A stretch of DNA of 53,393 nucleotides from Symbiodinium natans (lineage: Eukaryota; Sar; Dinophyceae; Suessiales; Symbiodiniaceae), in NCBI GenBank assembly GCA_905221605.1, contig CAJNDS010000613.1:597501-650893 (forward strand), read 5' to 3'. Shown piece by piece: positions 1 through 11,841 of this stretch. Below the pieces are notes generated by a model, which was given only the letters and a program-made list of their open reading frames with translations, was not told where the DNA came from and searched no databases. The position numbers and the translations under genes are program-made. Position 1 is the stretch's first letter. Every line of letters begins with the position of its first letter.

Positions 1-1199
1 GAGCCCGAGCACTGAGCCTTGTACCGACATTGCAGACTATGAAGAGCTCCGGCATAGGAGCTGAAAATCACCTCAGCATTTCAACCGGATCCTGCCTTAT
101 TTTGCTTTATGGTGCGTGGGGTTAGATGGGCTGAGCATGGCTTGGTCTACGTCGTGGCGAGGGTCTGTGTGTCCGAGGAGGGAGATCCTGTTCAATGCGG
201 CTGTGGTCTACGGGGTCTGGTTCCTGCTCTACAGCAGTTGGCTCGTTGCTTTTGGCTTGCGCTGCCCAAAGCATGGATATGCTGCCCAGCTACGGACGTT
301 TTGTTTTTGAGGGAATTGCTGGATTTGCACTTTCTCGGCTTTTGGATGCTTTTGGTACCTTTATTGTTGGTCACCCGGAGTAATGCCTCAGGCATGCCAG
401 GGTAGCTATGCGTGCGGAAAGCTGCAACAGCCTGCAGTGATGAGTTCATGTCGAAGTCTCTTTTAGAAACTCACGGACCCGTACCAACTCAACCCTGCAA
501 AGCTGGCGGGGCTCCCAGGACACGATCTTCCACTGGGCCATGCGTGGTTCGGGTGGAAATGTAGTGGCAAAGATCTTGCGCCAACCACCACAGGCTCGAG
601 CAGCGGGCATCACAGCTTGACACTTGCTTTTGTCACTTGGAATAGGGATTGAGCATGGATTGGCACAATCAGGGCAGAAGTTCCATGAGCGGCCGCATTC
701 ATTGCTTTCAGCAGGTCCATGAAGACTTCGTCAAGTCCAACACGTTTCCGCTGTCCTACGTCGTCGTCTACATGGCCTTGCATGCCACATCCGCTGCTGG
801 GATGAGCACCCGAACGCCCGAGCGCACCATTGCGTTGACAGATGTTGCGTTGGTTCCCGGTGTGCCATTTGAGGTTCTGGTAAGCATCCCCGTCTCCTTG
901 CTGTGCTGCTTGGGCTTGGAAAGCTCGTGCTGATCTCACGGCTTTCAATGCATGCCCTTTCTTCAACTTTCAACTGTAGACCCTCGAGTCCGCGGGCCTG
1001 TTGTACTATTCTGAGTATTCTCTGTTTTCTGCGCCGCTTTCAGAGACTTTCACCGGCTCCAACCTTACAAAGCTGTGTTTTGCAGGATACTGTGTCTGCA
1101 GACACTGTGAACTGTTGGCCCAACCTAGGCTATACCAGCCAATGGATCCATGCACATCGCTCAGTTCATCCGAGGCTTGTGGCAAGGCATGGCTAGCGT
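1..1199. other. Region without a supported gene
   Basis: Open frames occur on both strands, but none shows a family motif, a clear exon pair or biased codon use. A short hydrophobic stretch is encoded near 190-290 on the plus strand and could be a membrane exon, but nothing beside it supports that. Confidence 0.4.
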
Positions 1200-1295
1200 T
1201 CTAGCATCTTCTAGCATCTTCTAGCATCTTCTAGCATCTTCTAGCATCTTCTAGCATCTTCTAGCATCTTCTTGCATCTTCTTGCATCTTCTAGC
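1200..1295. repeat. 10-bp tandem repeat (ctagcatctt)n
   Basis: About nine head-to-tail copies of the decamer ctagcatctt. The last copies carry a T for A change (cttgcatctt). A simple satellite with no coding meaning seen. Confidence 0.9.
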
Positions 1296-2998
1296 AGTAG
1301 TCACTGTAGTTCCAGCCTTGTTATGCAAGGAGGTCCTTGCGCGTGTTTCCTTTTTGTCCTGGAAAAACGGGGGTCGAGGTTAGGGGCCCGTCCTCGACAA
1401 GGTAAGTTGACGAGCTAGCCACAGCGGGCGATCTGTGTGATCCCTGAACAGTCCCTTCCATGGCGCAGCACTTTCCACCCGACTCGGCACGACTCGGCAC
1501 GTCTCCGCTCGACTGTGTCGACTGAGGTCAGCTTGTGCGGCTGTGTGCTGCTATCGACGGTCTACAACGCATCTGCTCGCTACACGTGCCATAGCCGTAG
1601 ACAGAGGACAGAGGCGGTTGAACTGGATGTGCCAAATCGTATGCTGAGTAAGAAGTCTATGACGCGGGATAGATTCTTCAGACATGATGAATGGGAAGCT
1701 GAGTAGAAACAAGGTATTACATGGTCCACAGCTACACTGTTGCGCTCAAGAAGGAGCTGACGCTTTTCCAGCAGAAGCGCAAGCCATGATTTCATGCTTC
1801 CGAGGGGAATGTCGCTAGGGCCACTAGTGCCTCCCACCAGGAGAGAGTCGGAGAGCGAAAGGATAATCGGAAAACCCCAAGCGTGCTCAGTCAACCAGCC
1901 AGTGACCATTCAAAGTGGTAGCGCAGCCTGTTCTATGTCTGATTTGGTTCGGGTTTCGCACTGCGCTTTTGATGAACAGCATGTCGAAGCCGCGAGTTGG
2001 TGCGCGAACGTTGGGCATGAAGTCATGGGGGTCTTGAGTAGGCTCCGCAATAGATGCGAGCCAAGGAGAATCCCCTCCGGTCGAGGTGTATCTGCGCTGT
2101 ATTCCAGCGGACTGCAAACTGGCAGCGTCTGAAGCTCTGCGAGAGCTTGTGCGAGCAACGACCCTTGAAACTGGGTGTGCCCATACATCCCATACAGCAC
2201 GTAGAGGACCTACTGTATGTGCTTAGTGCCGTTGCCGTCGTCAGTAAAAAGCGCATGCGTGATTGATAGTCTTGCAGACCACAGTTGCAGGCGGGCTCCT
2301 TTATTTTTTGCATGCCTCCTCAACGTTTCTGCCATCCACAAGACACCACCCACGAGCATGTTGTCGTTGGCAGGGTTGTCAGGAAATGTTCGGGCCATAG
2401 CCATAGCCCCACCGGACCCTGCCCTCTGAATTCTCTTGAGTTCTTCTACCAGACCGCCTCAGCCCCGGTTAATGTTGAATCCTGATGAGCGCGGTCCCTT
2501 GTGGTGCAGTTCCTGGAGTTAAAGATTTATGCTGTGCTCTCCCCCTCCACCTTGTTTAGGGGTGTGGAGGTAGACCCCCACAGCGCTCCCCTTTTCAAGA
2601 TAACCTCCTGACATGATGCATGCTCTCAACCTCGATCATGAAACATAAGGCGTCCAAGTGGCGTACAAGTTTGCATTGGGAGCGCGTGCCATCTAAGCCA
2701 CAATCGTAAGTCACCAGGAAATCACATCACTCTAGCAAGCCACGCCGCAGCTCACCGCTCGTGGGGGCAGGTGTGTAGATGTGTAGGTCAGCGTAGAGGG
2801 GTTCAGCTTCAGTCCGGCGGCCTTGGCGAAGCCGTTCGGCACGCTGCTCGGACTGTTCAATCGTGTAGTGCCAAAACCATGCCGCGGCGTGCCATGACTG
2901 ATCCGACTCAGATCTTTGAGGCTGTGGCAATGCCAACACCAGAGCCGTGGCAGCAGTCGCCACGGCCTTGGTGTTCGAAGTTGTGAGAGTGGCAAAGA
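1296..2998. other. Region without a supported gene
   Basis: No motif-bearing exon was recognised on either strand. A short inverted CCCC/GGGG-rich segment around 2,540-2,590 (ccccctccacc... ggtggaggtagaccccc) is the only structure seen. Confidence 0.35.
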
Positions 2999-5900
2999 TT
3001 GGTGGCACCGAGACGTACCAAGAGTGCCAGGTACCTGTATCCTGGGCCGTTACTGGTGCGCAACACCTTCATCGATGATCCATTGGGGCATGACTCGCTG
3101 GAAGGCTTCCTACAAGAGCGGCAGGCCAAGCTGAAGACACTGTTCATCACTGTTCCCATGTTCCCACGGTTGCAAAGATGTTCTTGTGTTAATAAGGCAA
3201 TCCGCGCCCCGCGAGAACACAACAAATCATTGCGGTTTCGCCGTTTTTTTTGTGCAGCTGGGATCCCACTCCGAATAGCTGAGTAGGCGATTAGAAAGAC
3301 TTGTAGATTCAACGGAGACCGGAGAAGATGCTGTCGAAGACACCGCCGAAGACACCTCCGAAGACATCGTCGAAGACTCGAGGACTGACCTGTGACCACA
3401 GACCAAAACGTGGAAGCTCTGTCGAGGCTTTCTCTTGCCCAGTCAGCCGCATTTCGGAGCCCGGCAGCGGCGTGGAGGCAAAGCTCAAAGTTCAAGGGAA
3501 GGATCAAGCTCAATTGGCTCAGTTGGCTCAGTTGTGTTTCGAGTAGGGCAAGGAAACGAGTCCGATCAGATCTGGATCCGTTGGCATCTTGGAGTTGGCC
3601 GGGGCCAACTTTGCAAGGACAAAAGCCAGGAGAAGCTTGGCCCAAGTTCCCACGGAAGCTTGCCGTCAGAGCCTCGACCTCAGCCAAAAGCTCAGAATAG
3701 CTCAAATGTGAACAGAATGTGAGATGAAAGACAGTATGTTGCCAGGCCCGACAAGGCACTGGTTCCACAGGCCCGAGCCGCAACAAGGGGCAAGCATGGG
3801 ACCTCGTCGTGAGTCGCTGGTGCTAGCTGTCACGGCTTGCACCTGTAGCCAGTCTCGGGATATAGAGCTTAGGCAGCTTAGGTGATGATAAACGCGGTGA
3901 CTCGCTGATGTGGCCAGGTCCCACGCGAGGACGGGAGCGACTGCAGCACCGCCAGCACCGACACCCAACCAAACCAACTTGCGGACGGACCGAAGTCAGC
4001 GGAGCGCCGAGACGGGCCGGGGGGGGGGTCCTAAGAGTACAGCTGATTCAGCTGACGGTTGAGTTGATTCTAGAGCGTCAAGTTTAATTTGAGTAGCTGA
4101 CCTGAGGCCCCTCAGGAGATGGACTTCTCACAGCAAGAAGCCTGGTTCAGTCTGTGTATTCTTCCGTTTCCATTTTCAGCTCTGGGGTCGCCTGTGAATG
4201 CGGATGCTTGGCGATTGTCCTCAAAGTTTCAAAGGTTCGGCGTGCCGCTTTCAAGCTTTCCGCTTCCAGACGCATGGGCGCGCACGAATGCCGGCATCCC
4301 AACATTTCAGCTGCGAAAGGTCAAAGGGAACAGAAGGTGCTTTGCCCCTACCCTGGCTTTACCGTTCAAAGTTTTACTGTGGTGAAAAGCAGCTTCCGAT
4401 CGCTCCAGCTTCCGCTAGTTGCTAGGCGAAAGCTCCGGACTTTGTGGCAAGCCCATTCCCGTACTCCATGCTGGCCATGTGTGGAGAAGGCTGGCATTGG
4501 CAGCTCGAGTGGTTGGCGGCATGCCTTGCTATGCCCCTGCAAAGCTGATTCTTGATGCACATAGAAGAGTATCACCAGCGAGAGATGAACATTAACAACA
4601 AGGAAAGGCTGCGCGGCTTTGCTCTGGGATTTTTGCAGTACAAAGAGTCTAATCTTCGATATGCATACAGGCGATATGGCCAATTGGAAACGCTTGCACG
4701 CAAACCACGGAGGCGAGGTGGATAAGTTGGGAGGGATGAGTAATGAAAGGTGACGGGTGGGTGGGAGGAGAAAGGGGGAAAAAAGACCAGATCAAGATCT
4801 TCTGGAGGCCGAGGATATATGGCCAGGCTCTGGCTTCTTAATGAACGTCTTTTGACATTGCCAGAGGCGATCCGGGCGACCCCTTTGCTCGGGTCAGGGC
4901 TGTGGGGCCTCTGCCGGAGCCACCGCCTTGCCCTCCTTGGGAGCCGACGCTGCCACCCCAAGTGCCAGGCTCAGCTCGGCTGGGCTCAAAGATCTGCGAA
5001 TTGTTCGCTCTGTGGCTTCTATGGCTTTTGGAACTCTGTCCCCTTCAACACCAAAGCTGGAAAAAAAGGTGCTTCGCTTGGAAGAAGCGCTCCGGGACGA
5101 GGAAGCTTCGGCCAGGGCCTGTGTCCCGCAGTCCCGCCTGACCCTTCCGTTTTAGACGTCAGAGAGTGCACGCCCAGGCGGTCCAAGCCCCATACTCGGT
5201 CTCTCTGTGCCCGATGTAGCCAATGTAGCCCGATGTAGCCGTGCCGTCTCATTGCCTCGCCTTGCATCCTGCATCTTGCATCCTGCATCTTGCATCCTGC
5301 ATCTTGCAGCGACTCCGGCTCCAGAGGTTCACCAGGCGGCCGCACTAGCGGCTGCAGAGGCCATCGGTGCCACCCATGAGGAGCAGGCACACATGTTGAG
5401 CGTGGTGGGGCCTGGGGGCACATGATGTTGCAGGCGTCTCTTTGTGCTCTGAATGACCGTTAGTGTTGGCGAAGCACCCCGACAAAGGTCGCAGCGGCCA
5501 ACGCATTCGCTTCAGCCTCGAGCATCACGCAGGAGAGAAGCCGGAACGCTGCCAGAGACCCCACGAGCAGAGCCACATTGGACAGATGCACAACTCTCAA
5601 AGTCTCAAAATGGCCGGACACAGCTTTTGAGGAGACTTGCCCCGAAAGAGAAGGAGATCTACCCAGTGCCGGGTCGACCGGACACTACCTGGGCCAGTGC
5701 AGGCCAAGGGCTTTTGGAAAAGCTTAGGGGTTTTTGATATTCAGTTTTGGGGTCATGAAAAAACATGGGCCGAATTTCCGGAGTCCAACTCGCCAGGCCA
5801 TGTGCCTTCTCCACCACCAAGGCCTCGGCCTTAGTTTTTCTTCATGCAGGTTCTTCTGTGATCTACAAGAGTTCTCCTTATGTGAGCTCACTATCTGATT

Positions 5901-6306
5901 GTGCTTTGCGTTACATGCATTGCGTGAGCCATTCTGGCTGTGAACGGGGAGGCTCCAAAGGCTACTGCCGGCGGACGAATGCGAAATGTCTGTTTTATTC
6001 CTGTTTTTTTTTTTGGGGGGGGTGGGATGCTCTCCGGCTGCTCTCGCAGGGATGCTCCAGCGGCAAGGACTGCCAGTTCTGCCACCTCTGCGGTCCCGGC
6101 CGCTCGCTTATCGCGTTTCTCCTGTTCCGGCATTGTTCAGCCTTGTTCTTTTTGCTTCTTGGAATCATTGAATCTTCATTGCTCTTCAGGCTTCAGGCTC
6201 TTCCATGCAACAAGGGTGATAAAAGAAGTCTTCTTCATTGTGCGACTTGCTGCTGTTCCGGAGTCTCAGGCGAGAAGAAGCGGCGTCAGAAGGCGAGAGA
6301 CGTGAT
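2999..6306 (+). CDS. Dinoflagellate CCCH zinc-finger protein, multi-exon (partial model)
   Basis: Four separated pieces on one strand read as one protein type. Piece one (2,999-about 3,130) encodes a possible start and the segment LLVRNTFIDDPLG followed by SLEGFLQERQAK; this NTFID plus ER-rich pattern is common in dinoflagellate RNA-binding proteins (known to me, not searched). Piece two (5,797-5,821) encodes PCAFSTTK. Piece three (6,050-6,092) encodes GCSSGKDCQFCHLC, a C-x5-C-x2-C-x2-C stretch with FCHLC typical of the dinoflagellate CCCH finger. Piece four (from 6,270) encodes GEKKRRQKARD, the basic tail that follows that finger. Pieces two to four join in phase: a GC donor at 5,822, an AG at 6,048-6,049, a GT donor at 6,093 and an AG at 6,268-6,269. 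Likely role: nucleic-acid binding. Exons between 3,130 and 5,797, including the first cysteine of the finger, and the true end were not resolved. The 385-codon frame crossing 5,765-6,922 is intron read-through. Confidence 0.55.
3326..3380. repeat. 15-bp-scale coding-like tandem repeat
   Basis: Repeats of the pattern gtcgaagacaccgccgaagac. It lies inside the presumed intron region of the CCCH gene. In one plus frame it reads acidic (VEDTAEDTSEDIVED) and could be an exon of that gene, but a stop follows shortly. Confidence 0.4.
5255..5308. repeat. 14-bp tandem repeat (gcatcctgcatctt)n
   Basis: About three and a half copies of gcatcctgcatctt, inside the presumed CCCH-gene intron span. Confidence 0.85.
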
Positions 6307-7479
6307 CACTCCATTTTGTGTTCTCTCTTCTTATTTCTTTTGTATTTCTGTTCTCTCTCTCTCTCTCTCCCTCACTCTTCTTCAACCATTTTTTTGGGAG
6401 ATATTCGTCTGTTCTTCTCCGAACCTTAGAGGCCAAACGAGCCTTCTTCGGCGCTCTGGCGGAGATGCAGCGGGTGCTCGAGAGCGAGAAGACATGAAGC
6501 GAAATGGCAGAGATGCGACATTGCGACATGCTGTGCGAAATGTGCTGTTCCCTTGTGGTTTTACTGTGAAAGCTGCTGAAATCAGAAATCCCATTTTTCG
6601 CCAAGTTCGCATGGGTCACCGCAAGCCGCTCAAAAGCCATTTTAACTTCCGGGCCTTGAAGGCTCGGGGAGTTTGTCCAGAAATGTCTCATAGATGTGCC
6701 TCCAAGAATCGGAGAGCTGTGCTTTCAAACCATTTGCAATGTGCGTGCGCTTGTCTTCCGAGATTTCTGTCAGCTAGATTGAACTCCGTAAAGCAAAGAA
6801 ACAGAGATCTTGGAAGTGCCGCTGCTGCTGGTCTTCCCAGTGTGCACAATCGGACACGGCACCATACAAAGTTAGCGCACTTGGCGAAGACAGTGCCAGA
6901 GAGTTCCGACCAAACCTGCTGAACCATAAAATACTTTGAACTGCAGGTGAGCTTGGTCAAGTTTCTGTAATTCGCAATGCGTATCTCACACCGGAGAATG
7001 TCACCGGAAGACCTGGGAGAATGCCTTGAGTGCTTGAGAGCTTGCATAGCCTCGTGTGGGTCAAAGCTAACCTTCCCCATACCATCGAGTTTGCCTTGTA
7101 CGGGTATTGGTATTTGAGATCCATTACCCAACAGCAGATACCCCTATTGCGGTCTACAATCTGTAAAGCAAAGGCGCGTTGACCAAGGTTTCGGGTCACG
7201 AGTTCCCGAAAGGGTAAGGAACATGTGCACGCGTGACTGTAAAACTGGTTCTGGCGTCCGCAATTAAAAGTCGTCTATCTTGGGGGTAATTAGTGCGAGA
7301 TCGCAACAATCTTTTCGCCAGAACATGTCTCCACGGAGAGAGATCCAAGTGTGTTTGCGGGGTGAGAACGAAGCAGTCTCGTTGCATGAACATGTCTCTT
7401 TGCGCACGGAGAGAGATCCAAGTGCTCGCGGCGTGTGCTCGCGGCCTGTGCAGTTTAGCTATTTGTCGGCTTGCTCATG
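6307..7479. other. Region without a supported gene
   Basis: Contains a (TC)n tract at 6,350-6,372 and mixed-frame open reading without recognisable motifs. Later exons of the CCCH gene could fall here, but none was identified. Confidence 0.35.
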
Positions 7480-8140
7480 TGCCATGACCGTGGTGTTGCT
7501 CAAAGGCGCAAGCCCCAACCAAAGCCGTTACAGTCCCTGGATGGTGTTGCTCAAAGGCAGAAACCCAGCTACAGAAAACCGTCCCTGGAATATTCCATGA
7601 CTGTGGTGTTGCTCAAGGCGCAAGCCCCAAACAAAGTGCCATGGCTGTGGTGTTGTTCAAAGGCGCAACCCACAATCAAAGCCGTTACCAAAAGCAGTCC
7701 CTAGCATGCAGGTTTGGTCAACACCCAAACACAGCCGTTACCGAAGACAGTCCTTGGAATGTGCCATGACTGTGGCCAGTGGTGTTGCTCAAAAAATGTA
7801 CCGAGAACAGTCCTTGGAATGTGCCATGACTTTGGTGTTGCTCAGAGGCGCAAACCCAGAACAAAGCCGTTACCGAAAACAGTCCCTGGAATGTGCCATG
7901 ATTGGTGTTGCTCACAGGTACAAACCCCAGACAAAGCCGTTACCGAAAACGGTCCTTTTCAACGTGCCATGACTGCGGTGTTGCTCAAAGGTGCAAATCC
8001 AGAGCAAAGCCGTCACCGAAAGCAGCATCTGGAATGTGCCATGACTGTGGTGTTGCTGAGAGACGCAGGCCCCAACCAAAGCCGTCACCGAAGCAGTCCT
8101 TGGAATGTGCCATGACTGTTGTGTTGCCGCCTAATTCAAC
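7480..8140. repeat. Minisatellite, about 70-75 bp unit
   Basis: About ten diverged copies of a unit that starts tgccatgactgtggtgttgc and continues with a tract ending in cagtccctggaatg. Starts fall near 7,481, 7,590, 7,638, 7,760, 7,821, 7,893, 7,966, 8,035 and 8,105, so spacing varies through indels. Several frames stay open across the repeat, which explains overlapping 60-130-codon frames. Not judged a gene. Confidence 0.85.
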
Positions 8141-8560
8141 ACCTCGAAAGACCGCAGAGGAGCCTCTCTTTTCCCAACATGTCGAATTGCTGGAGTTGGT
8201 GTTGCTCTGAGCTGGATCACAGTGAGCAGAAGTTGCCCCTCGTCCAGCCCGTCAAAGTCTTGCAAGCATGTCAGACAGCATGTCAGACGTGTTTGTTGGC
8301 GATTTTCTGTGCGGACCGTGTCTTCAACTCAGTTTGGCGATCTGTACGATCCCCCGAACGCTTCAGTCGGCAAAGTTGTCTGTTCAGAGGCCCCAGCAAA
8401 ACCGAGTGCGTCATGAATGTGGCGTTTTAAAATTCGGGAGGTCTTCCGGAGGTGCAACTCCTTGGACCGCCGGGGGCCCACGAGTTCACAATGTCGCACC
8501 CTGTGTCGCACCATGTGTCGCGCCATGTGTACACCATGTTGCGCCAATTCGCAGCACTGC
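8141..8560. other. Region without a supported gene
   Basis: Contains a short degenerate repeat of ccatgtgtcgc near 8,495-8,545. Nothing else was recognised. Confidence 0.35.
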
Positions 8561-8613
8561 GCACGGTGAGTTGGTTAAAAGTGAGGCTGGGGCTTTTATC
8601 TCCTGGGAGTCCT

Positions 8614-8949
8614 GGTGCCCGCAGAGCAATGCAAGATCGCAAGATCCACGATGACTGTTCCGAGATCCTTCGCCCACACGCCCGCATCTGCTGCAAAGCC
8701 ATCGGGTGCTCCTGGGTGAAGAGGCTTTCATGTCGCAGCGAATTTCTTGGAGGCCGGGGCGAAGCATTGTGGCGCAAGGGAGGGTTGATTTTCGTACATT
8801 TTTTCGAGTCTACATTGTTGCCCACTGAAGCAGCACAAATTGAGGCCCAAGTGTGCCAGCTCTTCGGACCATCGACAACGAAGCCGGCAGCTTTGGAGGA
8901 GCCGAAGGCCGAAGCCGACGCGGAGGGTTTGGAGCCGGACACCCAATAG
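8614..8949 (+). CDS. Probable exon(s) of an unrecognised gene, 3' end
   Basis: An open plus frame ends at TAG 8,947-8,949. After an AG at 8,807-8,808 it encodes STLLPTEAAQIEAQVC followed by a glutamate/alanine-rich acidic tail (EEPKAEADAEG). This composition and the in-frame AG look like a terminal coding exon. The upstream part (8,640-8,700) encodes DRKIHDDCSEILRPHA and may be another exon. No family is recognised and no function is proposed. Confidence 0.35.
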   Translation, partial: GARRAMQDRKIHDDCSEILRPHARICCKAIGCSWVKRLSCRSEFLGGRGEALWRKGGLIFVHFFESTLLPTEAAQIEAQVCQLFGPSTTKPAALEEPKAEADAEGLEPDTQ

Positions 8950-10117
8950 CATTGGCCTTTAAAGAGAGCATTCAAAGAGCATCTCACCCTTAAGACAAAA
9001 AAGCAGCGAAAATGAGGAGATTTTTTGAAAGAGGAAAGGCTTCGGAAGGGAGAGGAAAATGTTCGCACACCGAGGCCCGTGCTGGAGCCAGAGGAAGACC
9101 AGCAACAAACACGGCTGCTTTTGCAGCGACAGCCCCAATGCGACGATCTTTGCTAACGCTGTTCAGTCTGCTTGGTGACCCCTTGCAGCAGCTGCTCCCC
9201 CTGGTGCAGCAACTGGCCCGCAAGAGTGCACGTTGAAGATGTTGCAGCAAACGCACCGAACATGCGCTGTGGGGCTTAACCGGCTTCACACAGCCCTGAC
9301 GGGTTCCAGTGCGAAGACACGACAACAAGTTTCCTTGACTCCTTGAGCACTGCTGGCAGCATTCAGGCGGCCATCTTGAAGAATTGTAGGACTGAACTGA
9401 CTAAGCTGGAGTAAACATGGCAAACAATCGCAATGCCTGCCCTGAGTTTTTCCTTTGTTGCACGAGGCACCTTACTGGCGGTCAGGGAACCACTTCGAGC
9501 GCTGCCTACCAGGTGCGAGAGATCGGAGGGAAAAGAAAGATGATAGAAGGGAGAGAGTGAGCGTTGTAGAGCATCAAGACGAGCGAGCTGCCAGAGCCGT
9601 TGACAGAGCGAGCGACACAAAGGCGGACGAAGTGGAGTGCTGAGCAAAAGGCAAGCTGGTTTGTGTCGCAACAACACTGCGTGTTGCGTTTTGCCTGAAA
9701 TCGTTCCTTGCGTGTTGATTTTAGGGCATGACCGGGCATGGGTGCTGGCTGGTTAGTGCTGGTACAGGTGCTTTGGCCAACGCACGCGCAGCAAGACGGA
9801 AATTCTTCCTGGCATTTTGATTTTCGGCATGGTTTGCCCAAACAGCCGACATGTTCATAGCAATGCCGAGCACATGGCATTTTGATTTTGGTCACGTGGT
9901 GCTGGCTGGCTTGCGTTGGTACGGCTGCCGTGGCGGGCGAACTAGGGGCCTTGGAAAGAAAAATAGAGAAGTGGGAGAGAGTGCAAAATGAGTGCGGAGT
10001 TGGGTGCGGCATGCCTCTTCCTGCGAAAGGGCATCACGGAGTTTCTGGGCGTCGGCTCCGAGCAGCGCACCTGCGCCCTGCGCGCGGGACCCGAGGGTGC
10101 CACGCCCCCGGCAAACA

Positions 10118-10148
<31 letters not shown>

Positions 10149-10251
10149 AGTTGTCTGAGAACTGCAGCTGACAATGCTGAGAATGTGCGAGAGAATGCGA
10201 GAGATCAAGGCGAGAGCAAGGCGAGAACGAGAGAGTGGGACCCTTCGTGAG
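8950..10251. other. Region without a supported gene
   Basis: Holds two imperfect copies of a segment with tggcattttgatttt (9,812 and 9,876), a related third copy near 9,710-9,770, and a (GA)n tract at 10,117-10,142. The plus frame at 9,455-9,643 is arginine/glutamate-rich but shows no motif. Confidence 0.35.
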
Positions 10252-10361
10252 GCTGCAAGAGAAGGTCATCGATGAGGAGGCAGAGCAGCCTGAGGACCGC
10301 GCTGAGGGCTTCTGGTTCCGTGTAAACGCTGCGCGTCGAGGACTTCTGCTCCTGTGCACAG
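10252..10361 (+). CDS. Candidate single exon, unknown protein
   Basis: Bounded by an AG at 10,250-10,251 and a good GT donor (GTAGGT) at 10,362. The open frame encodes QEKVIDEEAEQPEDRAEG followed by FWFRVNAARR. The acidic, helix-like composition and the clean splice signals are the only support. Partner exons were not found. Confidence 0.35.
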
Positions 10362-11558
10362 GTAGGTCCGGCTGAGGAACAGCTATTATTCAAAAACGAC
10401 ATGACAGTCCTCGAGCCAGCAGGACATGGACGCAAAGGGTTGTGCAAAAAACCCATCTGGTGGTGCTGGCACTTCCGCAGCAACACAGGATTACCTGTCA
10501 GGCAATAAGCACGCGTCTCTCCTCACTTTTCTCTTGATGAGCAAGACGGAGGCCAGGCCAAGGAGAGGGCTCAACTTTGGGCGTGCTGAGGAGAGTCACC
10601 GGGTTGTGGGAACCGACGCCCGCGGCTGGGCGAGGTAAAGTTCCTGCGTTGCGGTCGCCTCTCCCGTGCCCCCAACAATTTGTGGAAAAAAAGTAGCGTC
10701 AAGTAACCTTGCTGCTGTCAGATCGCCAATTTTCTGCGCGGCAGGGCTTACCACAAAGCACAGAATAAGGCCTTAATCGGGTACCTCAGTGCGAAGAGTC
10801 GCTCGATTTTGTGAAGCACCGGGAAGAAGACTTAATGTCTCCGTTTGCCTCCGTGAGGACCCAGACGATGAGCCGATCATGAGGCCACGGTGGACGAAAG
10901 AGGCCATGGCTGGCAGTCAGTGAGGTCTCATGAGGTCTCAGTCCGCGCATTTGCCGGCGGTGGAGTCTGTCATAAATCAGGCTCCAGGCCGAAGGCGCCA
11001 GGTCGAAGTTGCGTGCGGGGTTTGTGTTTCAAGGTGCACGCGGGGTGCCGGAAACCTGCGCCTGTGCATGTGTCTGGGCTGACCTTGGAAGGCCAGGCAA
11101 GCCCTAAACCCTAAAAGGTCACTTTGGCTGGCAAACCCTAAACCCTAAAAGGTCATGTTGGGTGGCAAGCCCTGATTTTTCGAAAGGTCTGTGAATCAAG
11201 CCGAGAACCCGACAAGGTCATGTTGGGTGATGAACCCTGGACCCTACAGGGTCGTCGTGTTGGGCGCAAAAGCCTCGAAGACCCCCTTTGCGAGGCTTCC
11301 GGAGGCCTCGAAAACATTGGCCTGTGCGTACTAAGCGGGACCCCGCGTGCGGCCTCAACGCGCCCGGTACCGTGTGCGCGCCTGGGACGCGTGGGGGCGT
11401 GCGCCTTGAACAGCCCTACCGGCCCGACACGCTCGTTGAAAGGCAAGTCGAGCCAGGAGCCCTTCCCGAAACAAAACCCCTGTTGCCTAGTAGTAGCCAG
11501 AGCCCAAAAGCGTGCGGACGGGTTGCCTAGCCAGAGCCCCAAAGCATGCGAATGTCAG
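10362..11558. other. Region without a firm gene; degenerate telomere-like repeats
   Basis: Between 11,100 and 11,250 the phrase accctaaa followed by aggtcatgttgggtg recurs three to four times in diverging form, so CCCTAAA units are mixed into a longer repeat. A plus frame near 11,395-11,480 (VRLEQPYRPDTLVERQ) might be an exon, without further support. Confidence 0.4.
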
Positions 11559-11841
11559 GGGGCCTACTTCAACGAGCTGTCCTTGGACCGCATCGACTCC
11601 CTCAACCACAAGGTGCGAACCTGGCAACATCTGGGAACCTCGCGCGTTGGGCATTGTTAGCACAGCGAGGTAGTCACATGTTGTCGCAGCACACTCTGAG
11701 CACACCACGTCAGCCTCTGTCCGCTTTGATTCCCTTTCAATCTTCTTCATTTTCTCACAGTCCGTCTTCATGGTGGACAATGCGTTGGGCACCTCCGTGT
11801 CCGGGCCGCTATTTCTCGAACTCTTTGCGGGGGGACTGTAG
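11559..11841 (+). CDS. Two candidate exons of an unknown gene
   Basis: Exon one, 11,559-11,612, follows AG and ends at a GT donor. It is exactly 18 codons (AYFNELSLDRIDSLNHK). Exon two starts at 11,761 after a strong pyrimidine tract and CACAG. It keeps phase and encodes VFMVDNALGTSVSG and LFLELFAGG before TAG at 11,839-11,841. Phase agreement and the polypyrimidine tract support a real 3' end. The protein is not recognised. Confidence 0.4.

Noticed and set aside
2908-3786. 292-codon minus frame
   Set aside because: It is opposite the better-supported plus exon with NTFID and has repeat-derived arginine/leucine runs and no domain.
5765-6922. 385-codon plus frame
   Set aside because: It crosses homopolymers and microsatellites and contains only one short piece (GCSSGKDCQFCHLC) that belongs to a spliced CCCH gene.
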